64,000 nucleotides of DNA, from positions 3,162,001-3,226,000 of the forward strand of contig NZ_CP092431.1 of the NCBI RefSeq assembly GCF_022385335.1. The letters run 5' to 3'. The notes beneath the pieces are model-generated. The model was not told the origin of the DNA, ran no database searches, and saw only the letters and a list, made by a program, of their open reading frames with translations. Shown here piece by piece: positions 17,408-25,969 of the stretch (positions are counted from its first letter, which is position 1; each line of letters begins with the position of its first letter). This DNA comes from Streptomyces deccanensis. Lineage in GTDB: Bacteria > Actinomycetota > Actinomycetes > Streptomycetales > Streptomycetaceae. The translations under genes were made by a program, and so were the position numbers.

Positions 17408-17644
17408 AGGCCGGGTCCGGTTGCGGCTCTCCCCTGCCGCGCTTTGACTGGTCAGTGGGAACAAACCCGCCTGTCGGGTGAATAACTCCCCTTTCGTGCG
17501 CCGTCCGACGTCGCGTTCCCCGAACGACGCCCCCCGCGGCCGCCTCCGACGGCCGCGGCGCACAGCACAGGCCGACGTCGCCCAGGCCCACGTTTCTCCG
17601 GTCCGGAACGGTCGGGGCTCCCGGCCGTTCACCGTTCACCTTCG

Positions 17645-17670
17645 TCCGCCCACGCTCGGGCGTGGGCGGA
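17645..17670 (+). promoter_or_regulatory. hairpin immediately upstream of the metzincin RBS
   Basis: A perfect 10-bp inverted repeat, TCCGCCCACG-n6-CGTGGGCGGA, directly abuts the AGCGGGAGG ribosome binding region of the 17684 gene. It could terminate the upstream pair or fold in the 5' leader. I see no clear sigma-70 promoter in the rest of 17408-17683. Confidence 0.45.
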
Positions 17671-17683
17671 AGCGGGAGGCAGC

Positions 17684-20062
17684 ATGACCACTCAGGAATC
17701 CAGCCAGCGCAGTGAGTTCGACCAGCTCGTCAGCGCGGTGATGGGCACGATCACCCGCCGTCTGGGCGGCGAGAGGCAGACCGGGCCCGAGACGGCCGCG
17801 GAGGGCGAGGCCATCGCGGCGACCGGGCGCAGCGGCGTGTACCTGCGCCTCGATCTCCCCGTGCCGCCCGCGGGCCTCGCGCAGGCCGCCGAGGCCCCTC
17901 CCGCCGCCGACGCGGGGCCGGTCGCGACGGCGGCGGCCGGCTTCCCCTGGACGGCGGGCGCGTCGTCGGGCAACGGCGAACCGGCCGGCGCGCAGCAGAT
18001 CGTGTCCGGTCAGGCCCCGGCCCGGGCCGCCGAGGTCGCGGCGCCCGAGAGCGCCGTCGTGTCGTTCGAGGAACTGCGCGTGGACGTGGACGGCCCGGCT
18101 CCCACCATGACGGTCTCCGGCACGGTCTGGCGGCTCCTCAGCGGTCGGCTCACCTGGCTCGCCAAGGTCCGCAAGGAACCGAACGGCACCTACACCGGGC
18201 CGATCAGGTACCGCGACGGCAACACCGCGCTGCGGCCCGGGACGGCGATCCGCGTCCAGCTCACCGGCACGCCGCCCCTGCAGCCCATGGGCGCGCTCGT
18301 CACCTTCGTACGGCCGGACGCCCCGGACGAGGTGGTGCGCTACGCGCAGGTCACGCCGCACTTCCGCGAGGTGGAGATCGAGTACGACCGGGTCTCCGAC
18401 GCCGAACAGACCGTCGAGTACGCGCTGCACGACCACCCCGTGCGGCCGCCCGACCTCCCGAACACCACCCTCACCGTGGAGGACGCGTTCAGCAGGCAGG
18501 GCATCCGTGTCACGCGCACCCGGGGCAGCAACGAGATCCCGCTCTCCGAGTCGGTGAACGGCACCTGGTCCGACATCGAGATGCACGACGCCATGCAGCA
18601 GCACTGGTCCGCCTGGAAGCCCGGCCCTTCGGGACAGGGCGTCGCCCAGTGGCAGGTGTGGACGCTGTTCGCCGGTCAGCACGACGACGGCCCCGGCCTG
18701 GGCGGCATCATGTTCGACGACATCGGCACCGCCCAGCGGCAGGGCTGCGCGGTGTTCTCGAACTCGTTCATCTCCGAACGGCCGCCGAACGATCCCGATC
18801 CCGAGGCGTACGTGCGGCGGATGCGCTACTGGACGGCGGTGCACGAGATCGGTCACTGCTTCAACCTCGCGCACTCGTGGCAGAAGTCGCTGGGGACGCC
18901 CTGGATCGCGCTGCGGAACGAGCCCCACGCCTTCAGCTTCATGAACTACCCGCACCGCTTCGAGGGCGGGCCGCAGGCGTTCTTCTCGGGCTTCCGGTAC
19001 TTCTTCTCGGAGGACGAACTCCGCTTCCTGCGGCACGCCCCCGCGCGGTTCGTGCAGCAGGGGAACATCCCCTGGTTCGACCACCACGGCTTCGAGCAGG
19101 CGCGGCACCTCGCCGGTACGGGTCCGTTGAAGCTCACCCTGCGCTTCAACCGCGACGCCGACCGGCAACAGGCCTACCGCTTCGGCATGCTGGAGCCGGT
19201 GATCGGGGAGCTGAAGCTGACCAACACCTCCCAGGTCCCCACGATGGTGAACCGCGCGACGCTGCACAGTGACGAACTCAGCATCCTCGTCCAGCGGGAG
19301 GGCACCACCGAGGCCCGGGTGGTGCAGCCGTACCTGCGCTACTGCCTGCGCCCGGAGCCCGTCCTGCTGCAGCCGGGCGAATCGCTGTACGAGCAGGTCG
19401 TGCTCTCCTCGGGCCTCGGCGGCTGGCAGATCTCCGAGCCGGGTGCCTACCGGGTGTACGCGGCGCTGCGGTCCGCTCAGGACGGGGCCTCGGCCGCCGG
19501 CGACTCCTCCGGCGGCCAGATCCTGGCGGACCCGATCACCGTCCGGGTGGAGCGCCCGGCCAGCCGGGACCAGGAGCGCCTCGCGGACGACGTGTTCACC
19601 GACACCGTGGGACGCGTCCTCGCGCTCGGCGGCAGCCGGGTCCTGGACGACGCCAACGACGTGCTGCGCGAGGTCACCGAGCGGATCCCCGACACGGCCG
19701 TGGCCAGGCACTCGGCCGCGTGTCTCGCCACCGCGGCCGCCGTCCCCGGCAAGGTCCTGACGACCCGCGACGGCGCGGTGAGCGTCGAGGCCGCCGGGAC
19801 CGACGCCGAGGCGGGCGGGCAGCTCGCCGAGCAGGCCTACGGTGATCTGGGGGCGGCGGCGAACACCTTCGGTCACATCCGGCTCACGAACGACGTGACG
19901 CGGGCCGCGGCCGGCCTGGACGAACTGGGCCGGCGCGACTCGGCGACCCACCTCCTGGACGGGCTCGTCCACACCCTGGAGGAGCGTCAGGTCAAGCCCG
20001 AGGTGGTGCGGAAGGTGCAGTGGGAGAGGCAGCAGATCGCGGAGGGCCACACCGACCGGTGA
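17684..20062 (+). CDS. leaderless metzincin-type metalloprotease
   Basis: A 792-aa protein with a complete metzincin signature: HEIGHCFNLAH (His387, Glu388, His391, His397) and a met-turn SFMNYP near residue 430. This predicts a zinc endopeptidase. There is no signal peptide or Tat motif at the N-terminus (MTTQESSQRSEFDQLVSAV), which is odd because metzincins are normally secreted. Residues about 30-130 are Ala/Pro-rich. Beta-rich regions flank the catalytic domain, and the last ~170 aa are helical (AADELGRRDSATHLLDGL-like). ATG 17684 follows GGGAGG. It ends at a strong hairpin. Likely a cassette with the two preceding genes; substrate unknown. Confidence 0.8.
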   Translation: MTTQESSQRSEFDQLVSAVMGTITRRLGGERQTGPETAAEGEAIAATGRSGVYLRLDLPVPPAGLAQAAEAPPAADAGPVATAAAGFPWTAGASSGNGEPAGAQQIVSGQAPARAAEVAAPESAVVSFEELRVDVDGPAPTMTVSGTVWRLLSGRLTWLAKVRKEPNGTYTGPIRYRDGNTALRPGTAIRVQLTGTPPLQPMGALVTFVRPDAPDEVVRYAQVTPHFREVEIEYDRVSDAEQTVEYALHDHPVRPPDLPNTTLTVEDAFSRQGIRVTRTRGSNEIPLSESVNGTWSDIEMHDAMQQHWSAWKPGPSGQGVAQWQVWTLFAGQHDDGPGLGGIMFDDIGTAQRQGCAVFSNSFISERPPNDPDPEAYVRRMRYWTAVHEIGHCFNLAHSWQKSLGTPWIALRNEPHAFSFMNYPHRFEGGPQAFFSGFRYFFSEDELRFLRHAPARFVQQGNIPWFDHHGFEQARHLAGTGPLKLTLRFNRDADRQQAYRFGMLEPVIGELKLTNTSQVPTMVNRATLHSDELSILVQREGTTEARVVQPYLRYCLRPEPVLLQPGESLYEQVVLSSGLGGWQISEPGAYRVYAALRSAQDGASAAGDSSGGQILADPITVRVERPASRDQERLADDVFTDTVGRVLALGGSRVLDDANDVLREVTERIPDTAVARHSAACLATAAAVPGKVLTTRDGAVSVEAAGTDAEAGGQLAEQAYGDLGAAANTFGHIRLTNDVTRAAAGLDELGRRDSATHLLDGLVHTLEERQVKPEVVRKVQWERQQIAEGHTDR

Positions 20063-20078
20063 TTCCGGATCCGCATCC

Positions 20079-20116
20079 GGCGGCGGCCCCCTGACGGTAC
20101 GTCAGGGGCCGCCGCC
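20079..20116. terminator. bidirectional hairpin terminator
   Basis: GGCGGCGGCCCCCTGAC pairs with GTCAGGGGCCGCCGCC (16 bp, one bulged C, 5-nt loop). It lies between the convergent metzincin (+) and SCO2400-family (-) genes. Confidence 0.8.
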
Positions 20117-20135
20117 GTCCGTAGATCGCCCGGCG

Positions 20136-20864
20136 CTAGGAGCACCACCACAGGAACCGCTCGCAGGTCTCCGAGGGTGAGGGCTCGGGGGCGGGGTCGT
20201 CGGGGGTCGGGTCGGAGGGGGGCTCCGTCGTCGGGTCGGGAGCGGCCGTGGCGGCCGGGGCCGAGGTGGAGACCTCGGGGCGGGAGCCCGCGGTCGCGGA
20301 CTGGGCGTCGCGTTCCTTCTCCTCCTCGGCCTCTTTCTCGTCCTTGTCCTTGTCGTCCTTCTCCGACGCGGAGGCGGACGGCGAGGCGGACTTGGAGGGC
20401 GAGGCGGACGGGGAGGCGTCCTCGCCGGAGCCCCCGGTCGTGCCGTCCCGCTCGGCCGAACCCCCGTCGGGGCTGGCCGAGGCGCCGCCCGCGGACTTGT
20501 CGTCGGCCGCGTTGGTCGTCGGACCGGAGCCCGGGGACTCCATGCCCAGCTCCGTCAGGCTCAGCGCGCCGACGGCCAGCAGCAGCCCGGAGCCGATCAG
20601 CAGGGCGCGCTTGCGTCGGCGCCGGTGGGCGGCCGCCTTGCGGTCGCGTCGGTTGGAGCGCGTCCCCGCGCGCTCACGGCCGGCCCGGCGGCGCGAGGTG
20701 CGGGGGCCGGGTTCGTCCTCGGGCGCCGAGGTGGTCTCCTCGGTGTCCTCGGGGTGCGCGTCGGCGTCGTCCGCGTACGCGTGTAGCTCTTCGACGGGGG
20801 TGCCGCAGCCCGGGCAGGCGAGGGCGCCGTTGAGGTGCCGTCGGCACGGGTGGCAGTAGTCCAT
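20136..20864 (-). CDS. SCO2400 family zinc-ribbon membrane protein
   Basis: A 242-aa protein that I recognise as the streptomycete SCO2400 family; function unknown. The N-terminus MDYCHPCRRHLNG...CPGC has paired cysteines (Cys4, Cys7, Cys17, Cys20), a zinc ribbon. A basic, Arg-rich stretch precedes one transmembrane helix (ALLIGSGLLLAVGALSL). The remainder is a low-complexity Ser/Asp/Glu/Pro-rich extracellular tail. Topology is predicted as cytoplasmic ribbon and external tail, by the positive-inside rule. It is monocistronic, bounded by hairpins on both sides, and co-directional with but separate from the sugar ABC genes. Confidence 0.88.
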   Translation of the reverse strand: MDYCHPCRRHLNGALACPGCGTPVEELHAYADDADAHPEDTEETTSAPEDEPGPRTSRRRAGRERAGTRSNRRDRKAAAHRRRRKRALLIGSGLLLAVGALSLTELGMESPGSGPTTNAADDKSAGGASASPDGGSAERDGTTGGSGEDASPSASPSKSASPSASASEKDDKDKDEKEAEEEKERDAQSATAGSRPEVSTSAPAATAAPDPTTEPPSDPTPDDPAPEPSPSETCERFLWWCS

Positions 20865-20998
20865 GACGCGGGAAGACTAGATTCCGCACGGGGAGCGTTC
20901 CTAGAGGCTGCTGTGAAGGTTGTGTGCGGAACTGGGCTTTCCGGTTTGCCTGGTTGAGGTCAAGCCCGACCATTCGCCGCGAGTCGGCGAAACGCCGC

Positions 20999-21031
20999 GC
21001 GGTCCGTCGCACGGGGTGTGCGACGGACCGC
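20999..21031 (-). terminator. terminator of the minus-strand sugar ABC operon
   Basis: A perfect 14-bp stem GCGGTCCGTCGCAC with a 5-nt loop lies 29 nt beyond the stop of the last permease gene (21060). Confidence 0.8.
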
Positions 21032-21059
21032 GAGAGCCGACGGGGCGGAGCTTTTCGGC

Positions 21060-22091
21060 TCAGGTCTGTTTGCGGGCCGTCATGGTCCGCTGGATCAGGA
21101 TGAACGCGCAGAGGAGCACACCGGTGGCGATCTTCGTCCACCAGGAGCTGAGGGTGCCCTCGAACTGGATGATGCTCTTGATCAGGCCCAGCACCAGGAC
21201 GCCGAAGAGCGTGCCGATGACATAGCCGGAGCCGCCCGTCAGCAGGGTGCCGCCGATGACCACCGCGGCGATGGCGTCGAGTTCCATGCCGACGGCGTGC
21301 AGCGGGTCGCCGGACTGGATGTACAGCATGAACAGCAGGCCCGCCAGCGCCGAGCAGAAGCCGCTCACCGTGTAGACGGCGATCTTGGTGCCGCCCAGCG
21401 GAAGCCCCATCAGCAGCGCCGACTGCTCGTTGCCGCCGATCGCGTACACACGGCGTCCGAAGCGCGTGTAGTGCAGTACGTAGAAGGCGAGGGCGAGGAC
21501 GGCGAGGGCCACCAGGGCGCCGATCGACAGGTCCCCGAGTCCCAGGGGCACCCGGGTCTGGGCCAGGCTGCTGACCGTGGAGTCGCTGATGGAGATGGAC
21601 TCCTTGCTGATGACCAGGCACAGGCCCCGGAAGAGGAAGAGGCCCGCGAGCGTCACGATGAACGGCTGGATCTCGAAGTTGTGGATCACATAGCCCATGA
21701 GGAAGCCGCCGAACGCGCCCACGCCGAGGGCGAGGGGGACGACCACGATCAGGGGCAGGCCCTGACGCTCCACCAGCCAGGCGGTGAACATCGTGGTGAA
21801 GCCGATCAGCGAGCCCACGGACAGGTCGATGCCGCCGGACATGATGACGAAGGTGGCGCCGACGGCGGCGACCAGGAGGTAGCCGTTGTCGATGAACAGG
21901 TTGAGGAACACCTGCGAATCGGCGAACCCGTAGTTCTGGTACCGGCTGAGGCCGGTGACGTACATCGCGAGGAACAGGGCGGCCGTGACCAGGACCGGCA
22001 GCCGCCGGTCGCCGAGCAGGCGGGTGACCGCGGACGGCCCGGACGCCGTACGGCCTTCCGGCGCCGTGGGGGTCTTGGTGGTCGCGCTCAT
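21060..22091 (-). CDS. sugar ABC transporter permease (YjfF-like)
   Basis: A 343-aa inner-membrane permease of the ribose/galactofuranose (CUT2) class. It has about ten hydrophobic segments and the family motifs [33 protein letters not shown] and AAVVIGGTLLTGGSG. ATG 22091 overlaps the stop of the preceding permease by 4 nt, so translation is coupled. The order receptor, ATPase, permease, permease matches the YtfQ-YtfR-YtfT-YjfF system for furanose sugars, with this gene in the YjfF place. It is the last gene before a strong hairpin. Substrate specificity is not provable from sequence. Confidence 0.9.
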   Translation of the reverse strand: MSATTKTPTAPEGRTASGPSAVTRLLGDRRLPVLVTAALFLAMYVTGLSRYQNYGFADSQVFLNLFIDNGYLLVAAVGATFVIMSGGIDLSVGSLIGFTTMFTAWLVERQGLPLIVVVPLALGVGAFGGFLMGYVIHNFEIQPFIVTLAGLFLFRGLCLVISKESISISDSTVSSLAQTRVPLGLGDLSIGALVALAVLALAFYVLHYTRFGRRVYAIGGNEQSALLMGLPLGGTKIAVYTVSGFCSALAGLLFMLYIQSGDPLHAVGMELDAIAAVVIGGTLLTGGSGYVIGTLFGVLVLGLIKSIIQFEGTLSSWWTKIATGVLLCAFILIQRTMTARKQT

Positions 22092-23188
22092 CGCGACACC
22101 TCCATCTTCGGGGCGGCGTCGGCCGGGGTGGCGGGCTCCGCCGGGGCGGCGGGCTTTCCGCGCCCCTTGGCGCCGAAGACCTTGGCCCGGAACTTCGGGG
22201 ACTGCAGCAGGCAGACGACGATGACGACGGCGGCCTTGAAGACCAGGTTGGTCTGGGTCGGCACGCCGATGGTGTAGATCGTGGTGGTCAGGGTCTGGAT
22301 CACGAGGGCGCCGATCACGGTGCCACCGATCGAGAACCGGCCGCCGAGCAGCGAGGTGCCGCCGATGACCACCGCGAGGATCGCGTCCAGCTCGATCCAC
22401 AGGCCGGCGTTGTTGCCGTCCGCGGCCGAGGTGTTGGAGCTGATCATCAGGCCCGCGATGCCCGCGCACAGGGCGCAGAACATATAGACCATGATCTTGA
22501 TGCGCCGGGACCGGATGCCGACCAGGCGGCTGGCCTCGGCGTTGCCGCCGACGGACTCGACGAGCAGTCCGAGCGCGGTCTTCCGGGTCAGCGCGACGGT
22601 GACGGCGACGACCGCGGCCACCACGAAGATGGAGAAGGGCAGCGTCAGCCAGTAGCCGCCGCCGATCAGCTTGTACGGCTCGCTGTTGATGGTGATGATC
22701 TGGCCGTCGGTGATCAGCTGGGCGACACCGCGGCCGGCGACCATGATGATGAGGGTCGCGATGATCGGCTGGATGCCCATCCGGGCGACCAGGAACCCGT
22801 TCCACAGACCGCACAGGACCGCGGCCACCAGCCCGATCCCCATGGCCAGGAACACCCCGGCCAGCGCGTTCTGGTCGGCCTGGTCGCTGATGTACGAACA
22901 GGTCAGGGCGCCGGTGATGGCGACGACCGCGCCGACGGAGAGGTCGATGCCGCCGGTGGCGATGACGAGGGTCATGCCGACCGCGACCAGGATCAGCGGC
23001 GAACCGAACAGCACGATCGAGACGAGGCTGCCGTAGAGGTGGCCGTCCGTCATCTTGATCGCGAAGAAGTCGGGCGTGAAGGGGACGTTGATGAGCAGCA
23101 GGGCCACCAGGACCGCGACCGGCCAGAACAGGTGGTGCTGCGTCAGCGCCCGCCAGCGGGAGGTGCCGGCTGCGGATGGGGTGCTCAC
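22088..23188 (-). CDS. sugar ABC transporter permease (YtfT-like)
   Basis: A 366-aa multi-pass permease, paralogous to the next gene. Motifs: GGIDLSVGAVVAITGAL, QPIIATLIIMVAGRG, GGNAEASRLVGI and LAVVIGGTSLLGGR. GTG 23188 overlaps the ATPase stop by 4 nt, and its own stop overlaps the next ATG by 4 nt. All three membrane-complex genes are therefore translationally coupled. A polar C-terminal tail of about 35 aa (GAKGRGKPAAPAEP) extends beyond the usual end. It would form a heterodimeric channel with the 21060-22091 product. Confidence 0.9.
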   Translation of the reverse strand: MSTPSAAGTSRWRALTQHHLFWPVAVLVALLLINVPFTPDFFAIKMTDGHLYGSLVSIVLFGSPLILVAVGMTLVIATGGIDLSVGAVVAITGALTCSYISDQADQNALAGVFLAMGIGLVAAVLCGLWNGFLVARMGIQPIIATLIIMVAGRGVAQLITDGQIITINSEPYKLIGGGYWLTLPFSIFVVAAVVAVTVALTRKTALGLLVESVGGNAEASRLVGIRSRRIKIMVYMFCALCAGIAGLMISSNTSAADGNNAGLWIELDAILAVVIGGTSLLGGRFSIGGTVIGALVIQTLTTTIYTIGVPTQTNLVFKAAVVIVVCLLQSPKFRAKVFGAKGRGKPAAPAEPATPADAAPKMEVSR

Positions 23189-24723
23189 TGGTGTTCTCCG
23201 CTCGCGATGGTCTCCAGGATCTTGCTGGTGGTGATCTCCGGCCCGTTGGTGAGGCGGGCCACCAGCTTGCGGTCGCGCAGGACGCCGATGGTGTGGCTGA
23301 GGCGGAGGACCTCCTCCAGTTCGGCCGCGATGTAGAGGACGGACATGCCGTCCTCGGAGAGGGAGACGACCAGCTTCTGGATCTCCGCCTTCGCGCCGAT
23401 GTCGATGCCGCGCGTCGGCTCGTCCAGGATCAGCAGCTTCGGCTGGGTGATCAGCCAGCGGGCGAGCAGCACCTTCTGCTGGTTGCCGCCGCTGAGCTGG
23501 CCGACCCGGGCCTCCGGGTTGGCGGGGCGGATGTCCAGCGCCTTGATGTACTTGGCGACCAGTTCGTCGCGCTGGCTCGCCGGGATGGGCCGGGTCCAGC
23601 CGCGGGACGCCTGGAGGGCCAGGATGATGTTCTCCCGGACCGTCAGATCGGGGACCAGGCCCTCGGTCTTGCGGTTCTCCGAGCAGAACGCGACCCCGGC
23701 GCCGATGGCGTCGTTCGGGGCGCTCATCGAGACCTGCTTGCCGCCCACGGTGACCTTGCCGCTGTCGGGCTGGTCGGCGCCGAAGAGCAGCCGGGCGAGT
23801 TCGGTGCGGCCCGAGCCGAGGAGACCGGCGAGGCCGACGACCTCGCCCTTCTTGATCTCCAGGTCGAAGGGGGCGATGCCGCCGGTGCGGCCGAGGCCCT
23901 CGGCGGCGACCAGGGTCTCGCCGACGTCGGAGCGCAGCTGGTGCTCGTGGAGCTCCTCCAGCTGGTCCAGGGCCTTGCCGATCATCAGCTCGATCAGCCC
24001 GACCTGGTCGAGGTCGCGGACCATGTGCTCGCCGACCAGGGTGCCGTTGCGCAGCACCGTCATCCGGTCGCAGATCTCGTAGATCTGGTCCAGGAAGTGC
24101 GAGACGAAGAGGATGGCGACGCCCTCGTCCCGCAGCCGCCGCATCAGGCGGAACAGTTCGAGGACCTCGTCGCGGTCGAGGCTGGAGGTGGGCTCGTCCA
24201 GGACGAGGACCTTGGTGCCGGAGCCCTCGCCGTCGCTGTCGCCGTGGCCCACCGACCGTACGATCGCGACCAGTTGCTGCACGGCCAGCGGGTACGCGGA
24301 CAGCGGCGCGGTGACGTCGATGTCGAGGCCGAGCCGGTCGACCATCTCCGCGGCCTCCTTGCGCATCCGCTTCCACTGGATGCGGCCCGCGCGGGTGGGT
24401 TCACGGCCGATGAAGATGTTCTCCGCCACCGAGAGGTTGGGGCAGAGGTTGACCTCCTGGTAGACCGTGCTGATGCCGGCCTGCTGCGCCTGCAGCGGGC
24501 TGCCGAAGCGCACGGACTTCCCGTCGAGGGTGACGGTGCCGCCGTCCAGGGAGTAGACCCCCGTCAGCACCTTGATGAGGGTGGATTTCCCGGCTCCGTT
24601 CTCGCCCATCAGGGCGTGGATCTCGCCGGGGAAGAGCCGGAAGTCGACGCCCGACAGAGCCCGTACCCCCGGAAATTCCTTGACTATGCCCGTCATCTCC
24701 AGGACGGGCCGCGGCTCTGCCAT
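23185..24723 (-). CDS. sugar ABC transporter ATP-binding protein (YtfR/RbsA-like)
   Basis: A 512-aa duplicated ATPase that energises sugar import. Half 1 has Walker [10 protein letters not shown] and Walker B VLVLDEPTSSLD. Half 2 has the degenerate P-loop GLLGSGRTE usual for CUT2 ATPases, signature LSGGNQQKV and [14 protein letters not shown] 24723 has AGGAG 8 nt ahead. An insertion of small and acidic residues (GDSDGEGSGTK) precedes Walker B of half 1, which is slightly unusual. A long hairpin separates it from the receptor gene upstream, which would lower ATPase expression relative to receptor. Confidence 0.93.
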   Translation of the reverse strand: MAEPRPVLEMTGIVKEFPGVRALSGVDFRLFPGEIHALMGENGAGKSTLIKVLTGVYSLDGGTVTLDGKSVRFGSPLQAQQAGISTVYQEVNLCPNLSVAENIFIGREPTRAGRIQWKRMRKEAAEMVDRLGLDIDVTAPLSAYPLAVQQLVAIVRSVGHGDSDGEGSGTKVLVLDEPTSSLDRDEVLELFRLMRRLRDEGVAILFVSHFLDQIYEICDRMTVLRNGTLVGEHMVRDLDQVGLIELMIGKALDQLEELHEHQLRSDVGETLVAAEGLGRTGGIAPFDLEIKKGEVVGLAGLLGSGRTELARLLFGADQPDSGKVTVGGKQVSMSAPNDAIGAGVAFCSENRKTEGLVPDLTVRENIILALQASRGWTRPIPASQRDELVAKYIKALDIRPANPEARVGQLSGGNQQKVLLARWLITQPKLLILDEPTRGIDIGAKAEIQKLVVSLSEDGMSVLYIAAELEEVLRLSHTIGVLRDRKLVARLTNGPEITTSKILETIASGEHQ

Positions 24724-24759
24724 GAGCAGCGCTCCTCTTGACATGGGTTCAGGCCCGCG

Positions 24760-24804
24760 GGGAGCCTCCCGGACCGGGGTGTACCCGGTCGCCCGGAGGC
24801 TCCC
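24760..24804 (-). terminator. intercistronic attenuator/stabilising hairpin between receptor and ATPase genes
   Basis: Nested stems: GGGAGCCTCC (24760-24769) with GGAGGCTCCC (24795-24804), and inner GACCGGG with CCCGGTC. It sits 20 nt after the receptor stop. Such hairpins commonly raise the level of receptor mRNA over membrane-component mRNA. Confidence 0.7.
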
Positions 24805-24823
24805 TGCCGGTGGGGCGGGTGGG

Positions 24824-25828
24824 TCAGTACTTACGGGTGGGGAGCGCGTCCTTGGCCTGGTCCTGCATGAAGTCGCTCTCCTCGGTCTTGATCCAGCGCT
24901 CGACCTTCTCGCCGTCGTGGACCTTCTGCACGACCTCCATCAGCTGGGGGCCGAGCAGCGGGTTGCACTCGACGATCGCGTTGATCTTGCCTTCGGACAT
25001 CGCGATGAAGCCGTCCTTCACACCGTCGACCGTGACGATGAGGATGTCCTTGCCGGGCTTCTTGCCGGCCGCCTCGATGGCCTGGATGGCGCCGAGGCCC
25101 ATGTCGTCGTTGTGCGCGTAGAGGACGTTGATGTCCGGGTTGGACTGCAGGAAGGCCGCCATGACCTGCTTGCCGCCGGCGCGGGTGAAGTCGCCGGTCT
25201 GGCTGACGACGATCTCCCAGTCACCCTTGTGCTCGGCGTCCATGATCTCCTTGAAGCCCTTGGCGCGCTCGATCGCCGGGGCGGCACCGGTGGTGCCCTC
25301 CAGCTGGGCGATCTTCACCTTGCCCTTGTGGCCGGCCTTCTCCAGGACCTTCTCCAGGATCTTGGCGGCGCGGCGGCCCTCGTCGGTGAAGTCGGAGCCG
25401 ACCAGGGTGACGAAGAGGGACTCGTCGCTCTCGACGGACCGGTCGGTCAGGACGACCGGGATCTTCGCCGCCTGGGCCTCCTTGAGGACGGCGTCCCAGC
25501 CGGTGACGACCACCGGCGAGAAGGCGATGACGTCCACCTTCTGCGCGATGAAGCTGCGGATCGCGGAGATCTGGTTCTCCTGCTTCTGCTGCGCGTCGGA
25601 GAACTGCAGCTTGTAGCCCGCCTCCTTGGCCGCCGACTTCACGGAGTCGGTGTTGGCGCTGCGCCAGCCGCTCTCGGAACCGACCTGGGAGAAGCCGAGG
25701 GTGATCTTCTTGCTGCCGCCGGAACCGGCGTTCCCGCCGGAGCCCTCGTCCTCCTTGGCACAGGCCGCCAGGGTGCCCGCCGCCGCCACGCCGATCGCCG
25801 CGGTCAGGAAGTTCCGTCTGTTGAGCAT
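24824..25828 (-). CDS. Tat-exported sugar-binding lipoprotein (YtfQ-like)
   Basis: A 334-aa periplasmic-binding-protein-like lipoprotein that delivers sugar to the downstream ABC genes. The signal NRRNFLTAAIG resembles a twin-arginine motif and ends in a lipobox LAAC, so it looks like a Tat-dependent lipoprotein. The mature part shows the type 1 PBP fold: ITLGFSQVGSESGWR, VDVIAFSPVV, YAHNDDMGLGAIQAIE and ILIVTVDGVKDG. The HNDDMGLGAIQA pattern matches YtfQ-type galactofuranose receptors. ATG 25828 follows AAAGGAG. It is 141 nt downstream of the LacI gene, and a near match (11/12) to the GAAATTTCGAAC motif lies at 25914-25925. Confidence 0.92.
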   Translation of the reverse strand: MLNRRNFLTAAIGVAAAGTLAACAKEDEGSGGNAGSGGSKKITLGFSQVGSESGWRSANTDSVKSAAKEAGYKLQFSDAQQKQENQISAIRSFIAQKVDVIAFSPVVVTGWDAVLKEAQAAKIPVVLTDRSVESDESLFVTLVGSDFTDEGRRAAKILEKVLEKAGHKGKVKIAQLEGTTGAAPAIERAKGFKEIMDAEHKGDWEIVVSQTGDFTRAGGKQVMAAFLQSNPDINVLYAHNDDMGLGAIQAIEAAGKKPGKDILIVTVDGVKDGFIAMSEGKINAIVECNPLLGPQLMEVVQKVHDGEKVERWIKTEESDFMQDQAKDALPTRKY

Positions 25829-25913
25829 GTTTCTTCTCCTTTGAAGAGCCGGTCCGGGGACGGACCGTTGGTACTCAGGGACCGGCCGCACTGCGTCCAA
25901 CCTGTCGATCATT

Positions 25914-25925
25914 GTTCGAAATGTC
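25914..25925 (-). promoter_or_regulatory. GAAATTTCGAAC-type site upstream of sugar receptor gene
   Basis: Minus-strand GACATTTCGAAC matches the exact 12-mer found at 27740 and 58461 at 11 of 12 positions. It lies 86 nt upstream of the receptor start, in the same orientation relative to its gene. Confidence 0.5.
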
Positions 25926-25969
25926 GGCCACACTGATGGATGAAAGTCGTTCGGTTGTTCGGTGCCGCG

